Below, piece by piece: positions 10,051 through 18,957 of a stretch of DNA of 36,212 nucleotides. Every line of letters starts with the position of its first letter. Within the stretch, counting starts at the first letter, position 1. Source of the DNA: Coemansia sp. RSA 1804 (Eukaryota > Kickxellomycota > Kickxellomycetes > Kickxellales > Kickxellaceae); contig JANBTH010000100.1 in the NCBI GenBank assembly GCA_027578815.1, positions 1 through 36,212 of the forward strand, read 5' to 3'. A program made the translations under genes and the position numbers. The notes beneath the pieces are model-generated. The model saw only the letters and a program-made list of their open reading frames with translations. It was not told where the DNA came from and did not search any database.

Positions 10051-10653
10051 CGTTTGCTTCTTCTTTCCTTGTGAAGAGTGTCGAAAATAAGCAAACAAAA
10101 AAGGCAAGATAAAAAACGTCTCTGAATGAAAGAAGCAAATATTTTTTTACACGCAAGTAACAGCAGAAAGTGTAGCAAGGACAAAAAAATTGCTTTTTCA
10201 CAATGCTCAGAAAAAAAATAAATTGGCAGAATTTAATCTTCAGCAGGCGCTGATCAGCCGATTGAATCTAATCCATTGTGAGGGTTTTGGTTGCTGACGG
10301 ATCAATGGTTGTGATTCAACAAAGCAGCTAATGCAACTTTAAGCGCAAAACAGCAGGAACATTGAGTATGACACAGCTAATGTGCCATGTATACATATGA
10401 ACGCCGACGTCCAAGCGTCTCAGTCAAGGATTTCATTAAGGCAAATCGATAAAAATGACTAACATTCCACAACTGTTGGGCATACAGATAAATTGCTGTC
10501 ACAAAACAGCTGTTTGTCATTTTCAGTCACCCTGTTGTTCTTTGCTTCTTTTTTCTTATCTTTTCAATTTTTTTCTTTGCGTGTTGGTTCCTCTTTCATC
10601 TGCCCCACTTTTTTCTTGGTTTTTTTTGCAAGTATTCTCCTGGTTTGATCGTA
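10051..10653. promoter_or_regulatory. Divergent intergenic region between NUG1 and ARG8
   Basis: These 603 bases separate divergent genes. The ARG8-proximal part (10535-10632) is strongly T-rich, probably core promoter and leader. I looked for the Gcn4 site TGA(C/G)TCA expected for arginine-pathway genes in yeasts and found no exact copy. The nearest are TGACTAA at about 10456 and the complement of TCAGTCA at about 10526. No RNA gene is supported. Confidence 0.5.
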
Positions 10654-12114
10654 ATGGGTTCGCTAATAAGGTCTACTGCGTCGCTGGGTATGCTTGCGGC
10701 AAGCGCCAGACAAGGGCTTTCTGTCCGAAACTCTTACGCCCTGCATCGCAAGTATCATGCTTCCGGAACACTGAAGAGCGCAGAGTCTTCTCAGAGCGCT
10801 AGCCAGATAATCAACAATGCAGACACATTTATCATGAAGGCGTACTCGCGCCCAGACATTGTTCTATCGCACGGCAAGGGGAGCTACGTGTATGACACCA
10901 ACAACAACGAGTACCTCGACTTTACGGCCGGTATTGCGGTGGTTGCTCTTGGACATGGAAACGCTAATGTTGCTGCTGTTGTGGCTGACCAGGCGACAAA
11001 GCTGGTGCATTGCTCCAACCTGTACCACAATATTTGGGCACCTAAACTGGCACACGATATCGTAACTGCAACCACGGAGGCCTACCCACAGGGCACGCAG
11101 GGGATCTACGCAAAGGGATCTGACGGGGCCAGCGGGCCACGTATGTTCTTTACGAATTCAGGAACGGAGGCAAACGAGGGAGCGCTAAAGTTTGCGCGCA
11201 AGTACGGGAAACACGTGGCAGAGTCAGGGAGCCTGGGAAAGAGCACATCTGAGGCACTGCGTGGCGATCCGAATCTGAAATGCGGGATTGTGTCGTTTAC
11301 GGGCGGGTTCCACGGCCGCTCAATGGGCGCACTGAGCGTGACTGCCAACCCAAAGTACCAGAAGCCATTTGCGCCGCTGATTCCCGGAGTCACCACGGCA
11401 GAGTTTAACCGCACAAGCGAACTTGGCGCGTTTGTTGATGAGCGCACATGTGCTGTCATTGTGGAGCCAATCCAGGGCGAGGGCGGTATCAACGCTGCGA
11501 ACGTAGAGTTTCTGCAGGCGCTTCGTCGCCGCTGTGATCAGGTCGGCGCATTGCTGATCTACGACGAGATCCAGTGCGGAATCGGACGCTCAGGAAAGCT
11601 GTGGGCACATCAGAAATACCCCTCTGACTGCAGTCCTGACATTGTCACAATGGCCAAGCCGCTTGCAAACGGAATCCCAATTGGCGCAATCATGGTCAGC
11701 GATAAGGTTGCCAATGTCATCAGTGTGGGTGACCATGGTACTACGTTTGGAGGCAATCCGCTGGCCTGTCGTGTTGGGTGCACGGTATTTGGCCAGATCA
11801 AAGAGCCGGCCTTCCTGAGCAATGTTGAGACTGCAGGCAAAGCGTTGGATCAAAAGCTGAAACAGGCCTTGGCGCCTTACATTGGCAAGATCGTCGTGGA
11901 TATTCGCGGCACAGGCCTTCTTCGTGGCATTCAGTTCAGCAGCGACCCGTCGAAGATTGTTGGACTTGCTCGTGAAAAGGGGCTGCTGCTTGTTGGAGCT
12001 GGAAAGAACACGATCCGCCTTGTTCCGCCACTCAACACGCCAGTCAGCGACATTAAGAAGGGCGCGGCTATTATTGCCGAATGTGTCAAGGAACTTGCTC
12101 CCGAATGGAATTAA
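10654..12114 (+). CDS. ARG8: Acetylornithine aminotransferase, mitochondrial
   Basis: The 486-aa product is a class III PLP-dependent aminotransferase. I chose the ATG at 10654; only a TTG lies three codons upstream. The first 45 or so residues are rich in Arg/Ser/Ala with no acidic residues until about 44, typical of a mitochondrial presequence. Conserved landmarks are YLDFTAGIAVVALGHG, FFTNSGTEANEGALKFARK, FTGGFHGRSMGALS, EPIQGEGG, YDEIQCGIGRSG with the PLP-pyridine aspartate at 304, TMAKPLANG with the Schiff-base lysine at 335, and GTTFGGNPLAC. Reaction (family knowledge): N-acetyl-glutamate semialdehyde plus glutamate gives N2-acetylornithine plus 2-oxoglutarate, the fourth step of ornithine/arginine synthesis. 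Ornithine aminotransferase is the nearest alternative, but the HCSNLYHN and EPIQGEGG context and the presequence favour ARG8. No intron. Confidence 0.94.
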   Translation: MGSLIRSTASLGMLAASARQGLSVRNSYALHRKYHASGTLKSAESSQSASQIINNADTFIMKAYSRPDIVLSHGKGSYVYDTNNNEYLDFTAGIAVVALGHGNANVAAVVADQATKLVHCSNLYHNIWAPKLAHDIVTATTEAYPQGTQGIYAKGSDGASGPRMFFTNSGTEANEGALKFARKYGKHVAESGSLGKSTSEALRGDPNLKCGIVSFTGGFHGRSMGALSVTANPKYQKPFAPLIPGVTTAEFNRTSELGAFVDERTCAVIVEPIQGEGGINAANVEFLQALRRRCDQVGALLIYDEIQCGIGRSGKLWAHQKYPSDCSPDIVTMAKPLANGIPIGAIMVSDKVANVISVGDHGTTFGGNPLACRVGCTVFGQIKEPAFLSNVETAGKALDQKLKQALAPYIGKIVVDIRGTGLLRGIQFSSDPSKIVGLAREKGLLLVGAGKNTIRLVPPLNTPVSDIKKGAAIIAECVKELAPEWN

Positions 12115-12400
12115 TATTGTGTTTTTATAATTTCTTTTCACTAGCATTGCTTGTATGCCAAGGATCGTAGTTGAAACCAATATAGTAGAACCAAAGTAAG
12201 AGTTGCGGTGGCATGTGGCGTATGCCCACAACCCAGCATGTAGTGATTGACAAAGCCAAATCCCAGCAAAAAACGAGCCACATGTCAGACAAACCTGTCG
12301 ATTACATTTTATTATCAATAACCCATATATCCAACGTCCATACTCATTTACTACTTGTTGTTGATCCCTAGCAGTCAAAGCATAATTTGTCAAGTCAAAA

Positions 12401-13068
12401 ATGGTGAAACTCGAGCTTCAAATTAAAGCAGAGCTGACAAATGTCACGGATCTCAAGCCAGCAAGCACGGATCATTGCTGGTATTTCAAGATCCAGTGCA
12501 GTAGCTGTCGCGAGGTCGACAAGAACATGATTTCGATTAGCGCCGAGGTGAGTTAGGCGGCAATTCAGATATAAATTGGACTATCAGTGATATTCTATTT
12601 CTGAGCAGTTTTTCTTGTAAGGGTCTATTAAGTCTATGTATGCAGGTGTCAATTTGTGTATGAGTTGATGTAAGATATTTCACAACTAATAATTCAATGT
12701 GTGTAAATGCACCATTGTCGTGTCCCGCAACATAGGATGCCGGCCAGATTTCGGGAAGCCGCGGTGGGGCGAACCTGGTGATGCGGTGCAAGTTCTGCAA
12801 GCGTGAGGGCGCGGCTTCGATTGTAGGCAATCCTGAGCCGTATAAGGAAGAGAACAGCGGCAGCTTTGCAAAGGTACTGGTCATTGAATGCCGTGGGCTC
12901 GAACCGGTGGAGTTTGAGCCGCGTGATGGATGGACGGCAAAGAGCACCGATTCCAACGATGTATTTGACATTGATCTGACCGAAGGCGAGTGGTATGACT
13001 ACGACGAAAATGCCAGCGTCGAAGTATCCGTGACTGAGATCGAATCGCGGTTTACGCGCTCAAATTAG
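12401..13068 (+). CDS. CZIB: CZIB/DUF866 zinc-binding protein, two exons
   Basis: Exon 1 is 12401-12547 and exon 2 is 12736-13068. The 188-base intron has donor GTGAGT and acceptor CATAG and interrupts between codons (phase 0). The product is 159 aa, matching the human protein (C1orf123/CZIB, 160 aa) almost exactly. Two CXXC pairs, C33/C36 (CSSC) and C67/C70 (CKFC), form the zinc site. The conserved blocks SGSRGGANLVMRCK, ECRGLEPVEFEPRDGW and EGEWYDYDE are characteristic of the UPF0587/DUF866 family. Family members are cytosolic and structurally characterised, but the cellular role is poorly defined and I do not assign one. An AATAAA lies at 13316-13321. The gene runs in tandem behind ARG8, 286 bases downstream. 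Confidence 0.93.
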
Positions 13069-13735
13069 ATCACCGATTGTCTTCTTTTTTCTTCTTGCAG
13101 CACGTGTGTCGTCAGGCTTGGTGGGGCTGCTTCTCTGAAGAGGCTGGGGTTGTGTGTATGTCTGTTCTGATGTTCTCTGGTGGCAGATTTGACAAACGCG
13201 GGTAAGGGAGGCTTGGGGTTTCATACGGATGCCTTTTTGGTTCTTTTTGAGTAGAAAAGAGGATATGGCGTAGGATGGCGCTGCCATTAGAGCTTTCTGG
13301 TTTGTTTCCGAGCACAATAAACGAGAAGAGGTTGTCAATTAATGGCATTTGGCTGCAAGACCATCAAGTGTGGTAATTAGTGCGTTTTAAACAGATGTTT
13401 ATTAAACAAGTGCATCATTGGCAATACCACTAATAAAAAAGTGCTGCCCAGATTCAATGTCCATGGAAATGGTCTGTCAAAGACCGGTCCATGGCTTATG
13501 CGCGTGTTCTTTACGCCAAGTTCCTTTTTCTTTCAGCGCCTAAGGCACTGGCGTTTGCAAACAGTAGCCATCGCTACTATTCATGACGGATGTGCAAATT
13601 CGGCCATGCCGATAATACGGGCGGATGGCCAGATCCATCCCATCCTTTACTCAGAGAAGCCTTTGTGAAACCAAGTCGGCTCGCAGCGCCTTCAGCACAA
13701 GCCCAGGATAGCAGAGGAGCAGCGCGAGCTGCAGA
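13069..13735. other. Spacer downstream of CZIB with no confident gene
   Basis: This AT-rich stretch has an imperfect inverted element around 13459-13495 (two CCATGG copies at about 13460 and 13489 flanking GGTCTG...AGACCGG). A pyrimidine tract ending in CAG at 13082-13100 and another at 13521-13535 look like splice acceptors without obvious donors. The minus-strand 75-codon ORF 13060-13287 overlaps the CZIB stop and is not supported. Confidence 0.35.
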
Positions 13736-13976
13736 AATGTCCGAATTTCCTTGCATGAGGCGCGGGCAGCCGCTTCTGGGTGGAGTGGGGGGAGGCGCTC
13801 GCTGGCGTGGGAGAAGCCTGGAGAGCATCCAGAAAACCTTTGCCGCCTGGCCGGCCCAGAAGATGGGCGTGGACTGTGGACGGTTAGCGGAAAGGACTGT
13901 GATTTATTTTTACGTGCTGTCTGCTCTGTTTGTTATTGTTTTTTTTTCTCTGGATGCGAGTCTTCTTTTCTTTCAG

Positions 13977-14266
13977 ATCAGTTGTGCTGCGAGCCAGAGA
14001 AAAAGCGCAAAGAGAAAGGCGATTGTCCTCAAATGGACATTGCTGCGTTGGCTGACAAAACCGGCTTTAACCCGCTTTGGATTGGCGCACGGAAGGCGGC
14101 TCATTCTGTTGCGTTCAAGCGCCCACGAGTTTTGAGTGCTGATGGTATTCCGCGCCCTCCTGACGACAAGAAGCGAAATAAGACACAAAGGAAGGCCAGT
14201 CCAGCACAGCCCAATCCAACGGCGCGGAGTATGAAAAGAGGCAATGGGCGACAGCAAGGACAATAG
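13977..14266 (+). CDS. Candidate terminal exon of an unrecognised small protein
   Basis: An excellent acceptor-like tract (T/CT-rich, ending TTTCTTTCAG at 13976) precedes an open frame reading from QLCCEPEKKRKEKGDCPQ through MDIAALADKTGF to the TAG at 14266. The lysine/proline-rich tail looks protein-like. From its first ATG (14034) the ORF would give 77 aa. I cannot place an upstream exon: the GC-rich block 13680-13880 lacks a clear GTAAG/GTGAG donor, and the weak donors there give several different frames. It overlaps the minus-strand ORF 14115-14384, and at most one of the two is likely real. I recognise no family. Confidence 0.3.
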
Positions 14267-14384
14267 CGCCAATTGCCACAATAACAGCAGCGCCGAGCAG
14301 ATAGACTCGTAGCGGTCCTAGCCAGTCCGACCCGCGCGCTCTTCTTCTTCCTCTTCCTCTTCTCCTCTTCAGACCAGCAACCAT
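14115..14384 (-). CDS. Candidate small single-pass membrane protein (alternative to the overlapping plus-strand ORF)
   Basis: The 89-aa ORF has an ATG in good context (AAAATGG). An Arg/Gly-rich N-terminus (residues 6-18) precedes one strong hydrophobic helix, about 28-49 (LGAAVIVAIGAIVLAVAHCL), and a short polar tail. The topology would be a basic cytosolic N-terminus with one membrane span. It would be divergent from the 702-aa gene at 14931. I recognise no family. The sequence upstream on its own strand is A-rich rather than the CT-rich leader seen at many genes here, which counts against it. Confidence 0.3.
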   Translation of the reverse strand: MVAGLKRRRGRGRRRARGSDWLGPLRVYLLGAAVIVAIGAIVLAVAHCLFSYSAPLDWAVLDWPSFVSYFASCRQEGAEYHQHSKLVGA

Positions 14385-14930
14385 TTTATCGCGCTCGCTT
14401 TGTTCCTCTTTTTTATTTTTGTTCTTATGCTAGCATATACTCTCTTTTTATCGTGATACTTTTTGCGCGTCAGCCAGCAAGCACTTATTGCCTTTTTATT
14501 TTTCATCTGCTGACATCCTGTCTGTTGCTTAAACGCACAACCCCCTCCCACTCGTCGCTTGTTTTCTTCGCCTCCGTCTTGTTTCTCCTCTTCCCGGCGC
14601 CCAGCAACTACGTGAATTCAGTTCTACACCTTTCGCAATTCTACGCCCTTCTCTTTTGTCTGGTTCTCTGGCCCGACCTTGAAGCTGCTGCTGGCGCTGC
14701 TGTTGCCTCTCTTCTGTCATAGCCTTCCCAGCTTTCTGCTTCTTCTGCAACCAGCAAAGGGGGTGTTGTTAATATTTTCTGTTTTTGTTGTCATTATTGC
14801 TCTTGTTTTTTTTCTTTCTTTTTTCTTCTTTTTTTTCAATATCCGCTTACATCTATATACCCAGCGAGAGTCGCTTGTCTGCTGGACGTGTGCTCTTCTC
14901 TCTTACAGCCGATACTAGTATAGTCAGAGG
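14385..14930. promoter_or_regulatory. CT-rich upstream region of the 702-aa gene
   Basis: These 546 bases are strongly pyrimidine-biased on the plus strand, especially 14798-14842. A CTCTCTTACAG at about 14898-14908 just before the start codon could be the acceptor of a 5' UTR intron. No ORF here looks coding. Confidence 0.45.
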
Positions 14931-17039
14931 ATGCATCATACGGAGCCGCCCAGACCCAGACCTGGCACCATAACAACATTTGCGGGCGACAGCAGAACCA
15001 CGCCAGCCGCTGGACGCAACTCAACATATGGCCCATCGTTTGGTCTCCGTCAGCACGCCGAAAACAGCTCTCGACATCCAGCGTCACACAGCGATGCCGC
15101 GCTGTACACAATGGACACAGAATCAAAGGGATGTGTGCCAACACATCGGTCTGTTTTCCGATTGTTCAAGAGAAAGACATCGGCCAACCAACGCGCACAT
15201 TCGGGCACAGCCCAGCCAAGCAGCCACGGCTCAGGCGTACCAAACACAAGCACAGACACTCGGACAAGCAGCAGCACAGCCAGCGACAGTGGCGGATACA
15301 TGCGGTCGCGCAAGAACACGCGGGAAATGACGCTCAGCGCCCAGCGCACACGGAGCGAGCTCGCCGTGGAAGGACCGCGACTGCTGAATGCAACAGCATC
15401 GGCGTCTTCGGGCATTGGGAAGCAAACAAAGGCGACACTGGCCACATCAGGGTCTCGGCCGCTATCCCGAACAAAGCTGCAAGAAGAGCAACAGCAGCAA
15501 CAACAAAAGCAGAAGCAGTATCAGCAGCGCACATACAAGGCAGATAAGGGCACAATAGTGCAGCTGAGATCGTCGCAGGAGAAGAGGATAGTGATTCCAA
15601 GCATTGATGATATTCATGCAGCTGCGCTTGCTGCTGAATCCGACGCACGCTCGTCCGATGTGGCCGCCACAGCTGATTCCAGGAGCAAGGCAGCGGATAG
15701 CGTTCCCATCATTGCCTCGCCTCGCGCAGATGCCTTCGATGCAGATGTCGAGGCTGATGACGACGACGATGGCGACGATGACATTGTTGTGCACGAGGCC
15801 GTTGCCAGATCCCCGGCTGCCAGCGGCAGCTCCAAAGCCAGCACTGTGTCAAGTTCGCGGTCGCGACAGCGTGGAGCTCCGCGCAAATCGGCGTCGGCCT
15901 CAGACATGGCAAAGCTCCTCAAGGATATCGAGGACGAGGTTGACCAGCAGACAGTGTCGGAGGACGAGGTGCTGACGACTACCGCCAAGGTTGCCGTGCA
16001 CGTGCTGCCAGATGACAGCAGCGATTGGAACTCAGACTTTAGCTCACCCACGTCGTGGCGGCGTCCGGCCGAGCGCACGCCGTCGCGGCTTGTGGCGCGT
16101 GTGTTTGAGGGAAGCAGCAGACTCAAGGACCGCGCTATTGACCGAGGCGTGCTCGAGGCACAGCACCGCATCCTCCAGCAGGAAAAGTATTTGCTACAGA
16201 TAAGCAATTTGAGCAGCGCACTTGCCAGACTACGTCCGATGATTCTGCGGTGTCTTGTGTTTGAGCTCCCTGACCGTGGCATTCAGATCGGCACATCGAC
16301 GTTTGTCAGCTCGATTCGTGAGCCTTGTGGCTCGATAGAGCCGTCGGTCGAGGAAGAGCGGCTGTGGGAGCTGTGGCGCCAGGCTGAGGCACTGCTTACA
16401 ATCATGGACAACGACAGCATGCCGCTGACCATGCTGGAGAGCCGACTGACGCTGAGCAAGAAGCGAGCTATAATGCTGGCGTTCTGCGACTGGGAGCAGT
16501 ACTCGCTGTACGTGCAGGATGCGTGGGACAAGGCACGAAAGGGCATTGAGCAGCCGAGCACGCCCGACGACATGCGGCGGAGTCGCAGCAACAGCATCAA
16601 CACCAGCAGCGGCCCAGTCTCCGCCAATACTGGTGACGGCGCGCCACGCGAGAGCTTTGAGAGCGGCCGTGCGAGTAGCGGCTTCCTGACCCCCGGGAGC
16701 AACAGGCTTGCGCGGTTCTCGCTTTCCAGACAGCGCAAGTCTCGTCGGCGATCGGTAGTTGGTGTCGCCCCAGCCAGTCTCCAGCGCATTGCGGACGAGG
16801 CACAGGCGGTTCGAGAGGAATGCGAGCAGCTTCTTTGCCTGATGTCGCCGCTGTATCGCGAGAACAGCCTAAGCCCGCAGAGCAGCAGCAACGCACTGTC
16901 GACATCCGACACAGCAGCCGCCATTGCGGCAGCAGCAGCAGCAACCGAGGCAGCCTCGGCGGAGATCGATGCAATGGCAGCATCCAGCGTTGCGCAGAGT
17001 CCGTCAATGTTCTCAGTAAAGAGCTGTCCCAATTGCTAG
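14931..17039 (+). CDS. Conserved-core hypothetical protein, mostly disordered (702 aa)
   Basis: The single open frame runs from an ATG at 14931 to a TAG at 17039. I do not recognise a family. Residues 1-180 are Ser/Thr/Arg-rich and probably disordered, a Gln-rich run covers about 185-200, and an Asp-rich acidic patch lies near 271-285. The only segment that looks folded is about 400-550. It begins with a likely amphipathic helix or coiled coil (LEAQHRILQQEKYLLQISNL) and continues through PMILRCLVFELPDRGIQIG, EERLWELWRQAEALLTIMDND and AIMLAFCDWEQYSLYVQDAWDKARK, all aromatic/Leu-rich. The C-terminal 150 residues return to Ser/Ala-rich sequence with a short helix around 620-640 (ADEAQAVREECEQLLCLM). 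No signal peptide or membrane span. The length and codon pattern make it a real gene. Regulatory or scaffold roles are guesses I do not make. Confidence 0.75.
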   Translation: MHHTEPPRPRPGTITTFAGDSRTTPAAGRNSTYGPSFGLRQHAENSSRHPASHSDAALYTMDTESKGCVPTHRSVFRLFKRKTSANQRAHSGTAQPSSHGSGVPNTSTDTRTSSSTASDSGGYMRSRKNTREMTLSAQRTRSELAVEGPRLLNATASASSGIGKQTKATLATSGSRPLSRTKLQEEQQQQQQKQKQYQQRTYKADKGTIVQLRSSQEKRIVIPSIDDIHAAALAAESDARSSDVAATADSRSKAADSVPIIASPRADAFDADVEADDDDDGDDDIVVHEAVARSPAASGSSKASTVSSSRSRQRGAPRKSASASDMAKLLKDIEDEVDQQTVSEDEVLTTTAKVAVHVLPDDSSDWNSDFSSPTSWRRPAERTPSRLVARVFEGSSRLKDRAIDRGVLEAQHRILQQEKYLLQISNLSSALARLRPMILRCLVFELPDRGIQIGTSTFVSSIREPCGSIEPSVEEERLWELWRQAEALLTIMDNDSMPLTMLESRLTLSKKRAIMLAFCDWEQYSLYVQDAWDKARKGIEQPSTPDDMRRSRSNSINTSSGPVSANTGDGAPRESFESGRASSGFLTPGSNRLARFSLSRQRKSRRRSVVGVAPASLQRIADEAQAVREECEQLLCLMSPLYRENSLSPQSSSNALSTSDTAAAIAAAAAATEAASAEIDAMAASSVAQSPSMFSVKSCPNC

Positions 17040-17384
17040 GTGCACATAGAAATGCTCCAGTTGGGTTGTCCTTTTGCCAGGAGCCGGCGGAAGCCATTAT
17101 TGTTAATTATTTTACCATATGCAAGAAAGAGTTTACATTTGTTATATTGATTAAAAAAAAGCATTTATTATACAGTCATTGAAAGTACGGAAATGATTGA
17201 ATGGTTTTATCCCCATTGATCTAATCTCTGGCTGGCGCTCGTGTGATCTTGCTGCTTTTCCTTTCCTCTCATTTTTATTTTTTTTGATAAGGAAAAAAGC
17301 TTTACCATTTTTCTTTGTTTTATTATTTACCTTTCACGTAATTTCCTTTCCCCCTTTTTCATACTTTCTACAGGACTAGTGAAA
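17040..17384. promoter_or_regulatory. Spacer and leader upstream of the mL44 gene
   Basis: These 345 AT-rich bases lie between tandem genes. The plus strand is T-rich from 17255 to 17370 and ends in TTTCTACAG at 17365-17373, eleven bases before the ATG. This is either a 5' UTR splice acceptor or simply the CT-rich leader common here. Confidence 0.4.
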
Positions 17385-18305
17385 ATGAGTCTTGCTAAAT
17401 CGCTGGGCCTACTTGGCAGAAGAGCGGCTACGTCGGCCGTGCTTGCAAGGGGACTCCGCAACCAAACCTCTGGATTCAGCACCAGTATGTTTGGCCAACA
17501 AGAAGCGGCGGAGCCCAGCACAAGTACCTTTTCAGCACTCGAATCACGGCTGAATCTAAAGTTCAAGGATAGCGGACTGATGGAGCAGGTGTGCACGCAC
17601 AGGTCGTATGAGCAAGGACGCGGGGTATCCAACGAGCGGCTGGTGTGGATCGGCAAGCGAGTGCTGAATCTCCATGTGGGCGAGCATTTGCAAAAGACGT
17701 ATCCTAATCTACCGCCCGAGACGCTGCAGGACGTACAGCATGCGAACTTTGGACTGATGGGACTGGCCGAGGTGGCAAAGCACTTTGGCATGCAGCCGGC
17801 CATGCGGTGGACGCCTGTGGTCAAGGAGGCGCCGCAGGTTGGGCTGACCAAAGTGCTTGGCAAAAGCGTGCAGGCGCTGATTGGAGCGGTCTACCAGGAC
17901 CAGGGCGATGCTGCAGCAAAGCGGTTCATTGCAAAGCACATTGTCCACAGCAAGCCCGTGGATGTTGAAAACGTAATGATTATTAAGAACCCCAAGCTTA
18001 TGCTTCGCGCGCTGTGCAAGCGAAAGGAGCTGCAGTACCCGGTTGCGCGTATTCTCAAGGAGACTGGCCGGTTCACATCGTCTCCCGTGTTTATTGTTGG
18101 TATTTTCACCGGCACTCGGATGGTTGGAATGGGGTACGGAAGCTCCATCAAAATGGCCGAGTTTAGAGCGGCAAAGGATGCCCTGCTTAAGCACTATGCC
18201 AAGGAGATCAAGGGCATTGATATTGGTGAAGAAGAAGATGGTGACTTTACTTTTGTGCCGCAGGAGAATGACGGTGCAGTGGTTGGTATTACCGGCCACG
18301 CATAG
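17385..18305 (+). CDS. MRPL3: Mitochondrial large-ribosomal-subunit protein mL44 (yeast Mrpl3), inactive RNase III fold plus dsRBD
   Basis: The product is 306 aa from the ATG at 17385; a GTG two codons upstream is ignored. The N-terminus (about 1-40) is Arg/Ser/Ala-rich without acidic residues, a mitochondrial presequence. An RNase III-like domain covers about 50-190, with NERLVWIGKRVL at 83-94 in place of the enzyme signature NERLEFLGDAVL, and KSVQALIGAVYQD where active enzymes have DTVEALIGAIYLD. All four metal-binding acidic positions are therefore replaced (by V87, K91, K and Q). A double-stranded RNA-binding domain follows at about 205-285. Family knowledge: mL44 is a structural protein at the mitoribosome large subunit that kept the RNase III fold but not catalysis. 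That fits better than an active RNase III. No intron. Confidence 0.9.
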   Translation: MSLAKSLGLLGRRAATSAVLARGLRNQTSGFSTSMFGQQEAAEPSTSTFSALESRLNLKFKDSGLMEQVCTHRSYEQGRGVSNERLVWIGKRVLNLHVGEHLQKTYPNLPPETLQDVQHANFGLMGLAEVAKHFGMQPAMRWTPVVKEAPQVGLTKVLGKSVQALIGAVYQDQGDAAAKRFIAKHIVHSKPVDVENVMIIKNPKLMLRALCKRKELQYPVARILKETGRFTSSPVFIVGIFTGTRMVGMGYGSSIKMAEFRAAKDALLKHYAKEIKGIDIGEEEDGDFTFVPQENDGAVVGITGHA

Positions 18306-18957
18306 CAATATTAAACGTTACAAGAAGTTGAGTGGCAAGCATATTACAATAACAAAAAAAACAGCAAAGAGAATCAGTTACAACATCCTCTTCTGTGGTT
18401 TATTTTCTTTTTTCCTTTCTAGTCGGCGACTCTGAATAACAGTCTTTCTTGTTTTAAAAAGTAGTTCTTTGTCATACTAGAATCCATATCATCCATACCA
18501 AGCAACAAACTATCCGATCTAGCTCTCTGGATCCAGTTGTTTCTTTTGCGACGGTAGCGAAATAAAGAAAGCGCAACAGAGGAATCATCCTCCCTTGGCG
18601 GTCTCAAACAGATGATATTACTAGAGGGAGGAACCATCCGCTGAGGATTCGAAATGCTAATAAGAACAGCGGACCTTTTTAGGGCGTTTTTAAAAAAAAA
18701 AAAAAGAGCCAAAACTCGTATCAAATAGAAATTAAAAAAACCATCATGTCTCTTTTTGATGTCTATGTAAAACAACGTCACAACTCTTTTCTGATATACC
18801 TTTGTCTTTTGGCCTAGCAGTTTTTTGTTTTATTATTACAATTATTATACCCTTTTTCTTTTTCAGTACTGCAAATTCCTGTGCATTTTGTGCAGCGCCT
18901 ACAGTCAGCAAACAATTACACTGGCATAGAACACAGCCCCAGCCAGCAGCAAGAGTA
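18306..18957. other. Intergenic region between mL44 and the COP9-subunit-9-like gene
   Basis: These 652 AT-rich bases include a run of 14 adenines at 18692-18705. A T-rich tract ends in TTTTTCAG at about 18859-18866, upstream of the next gene, and is a possible 5' UTR splice acceptor. A minus-strand ORF from ATG 18637 to TAG 18419 (72 aa) is described separately. Confidence 0.4.
18419..18637 (-). CDS. Small ORF of uncertain reality (72 aa)
   Basis: The frame runs from the ATG at 18637 to a TAG at 18419 and stays open upstream to about 18781 without another ATG. On its own strand a T13-rich tract ending in CTTATTAG lies just upstream, so this could be a last exon. The product is basic in the middle (RYRRKRNNWIQRAR) and Asp/Met-rich after it (LLLGMDDMDSSM). 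No family is recognised. It could equally be chance open frame in the mL44 3' flank. Confidence 0.25.
   Translation of the reverse strand: MVPPSSNIICLRPPREDDSSVALSLFRYRRKRNNWIQRARSDSLLLGMDDMDSSMTKNYFLKQERLLFRVAD

Noticed and set aside
10051..10107. 19-residue N-terminal extension of NUG1 from a TTG codon
   Set aside because: A non-ATG start is unlikely in a fungal nuclear gene, and the family-type basic N-terminus begins at the ATG at 10050.
11590..12393. 267-codon minus-strand open frame over the ARG8 3' half and the following spacer
   Set aside because: No recognisable domain. It is antisense to conserved aminotransferase sequence, and its spacer part is AT-rich non-coding-like.
13060..13287. 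75-codon minus-strand ORF with a CxxC pair downstream of CZIB
   Set aside because: Its end overlaps the CZIB coding sequence, it has only one CxxC pair, it matches no family I know, and it sits in the expected CZIB 3' UTR.
18802..18957. Signal-peptide-like extension of the COP9-subunit-9-like ORF
   Set aside because: There is no ATG in the extension, and the sequence is a T-rich leader with a splice-acceptor-like TTTTTCAG.
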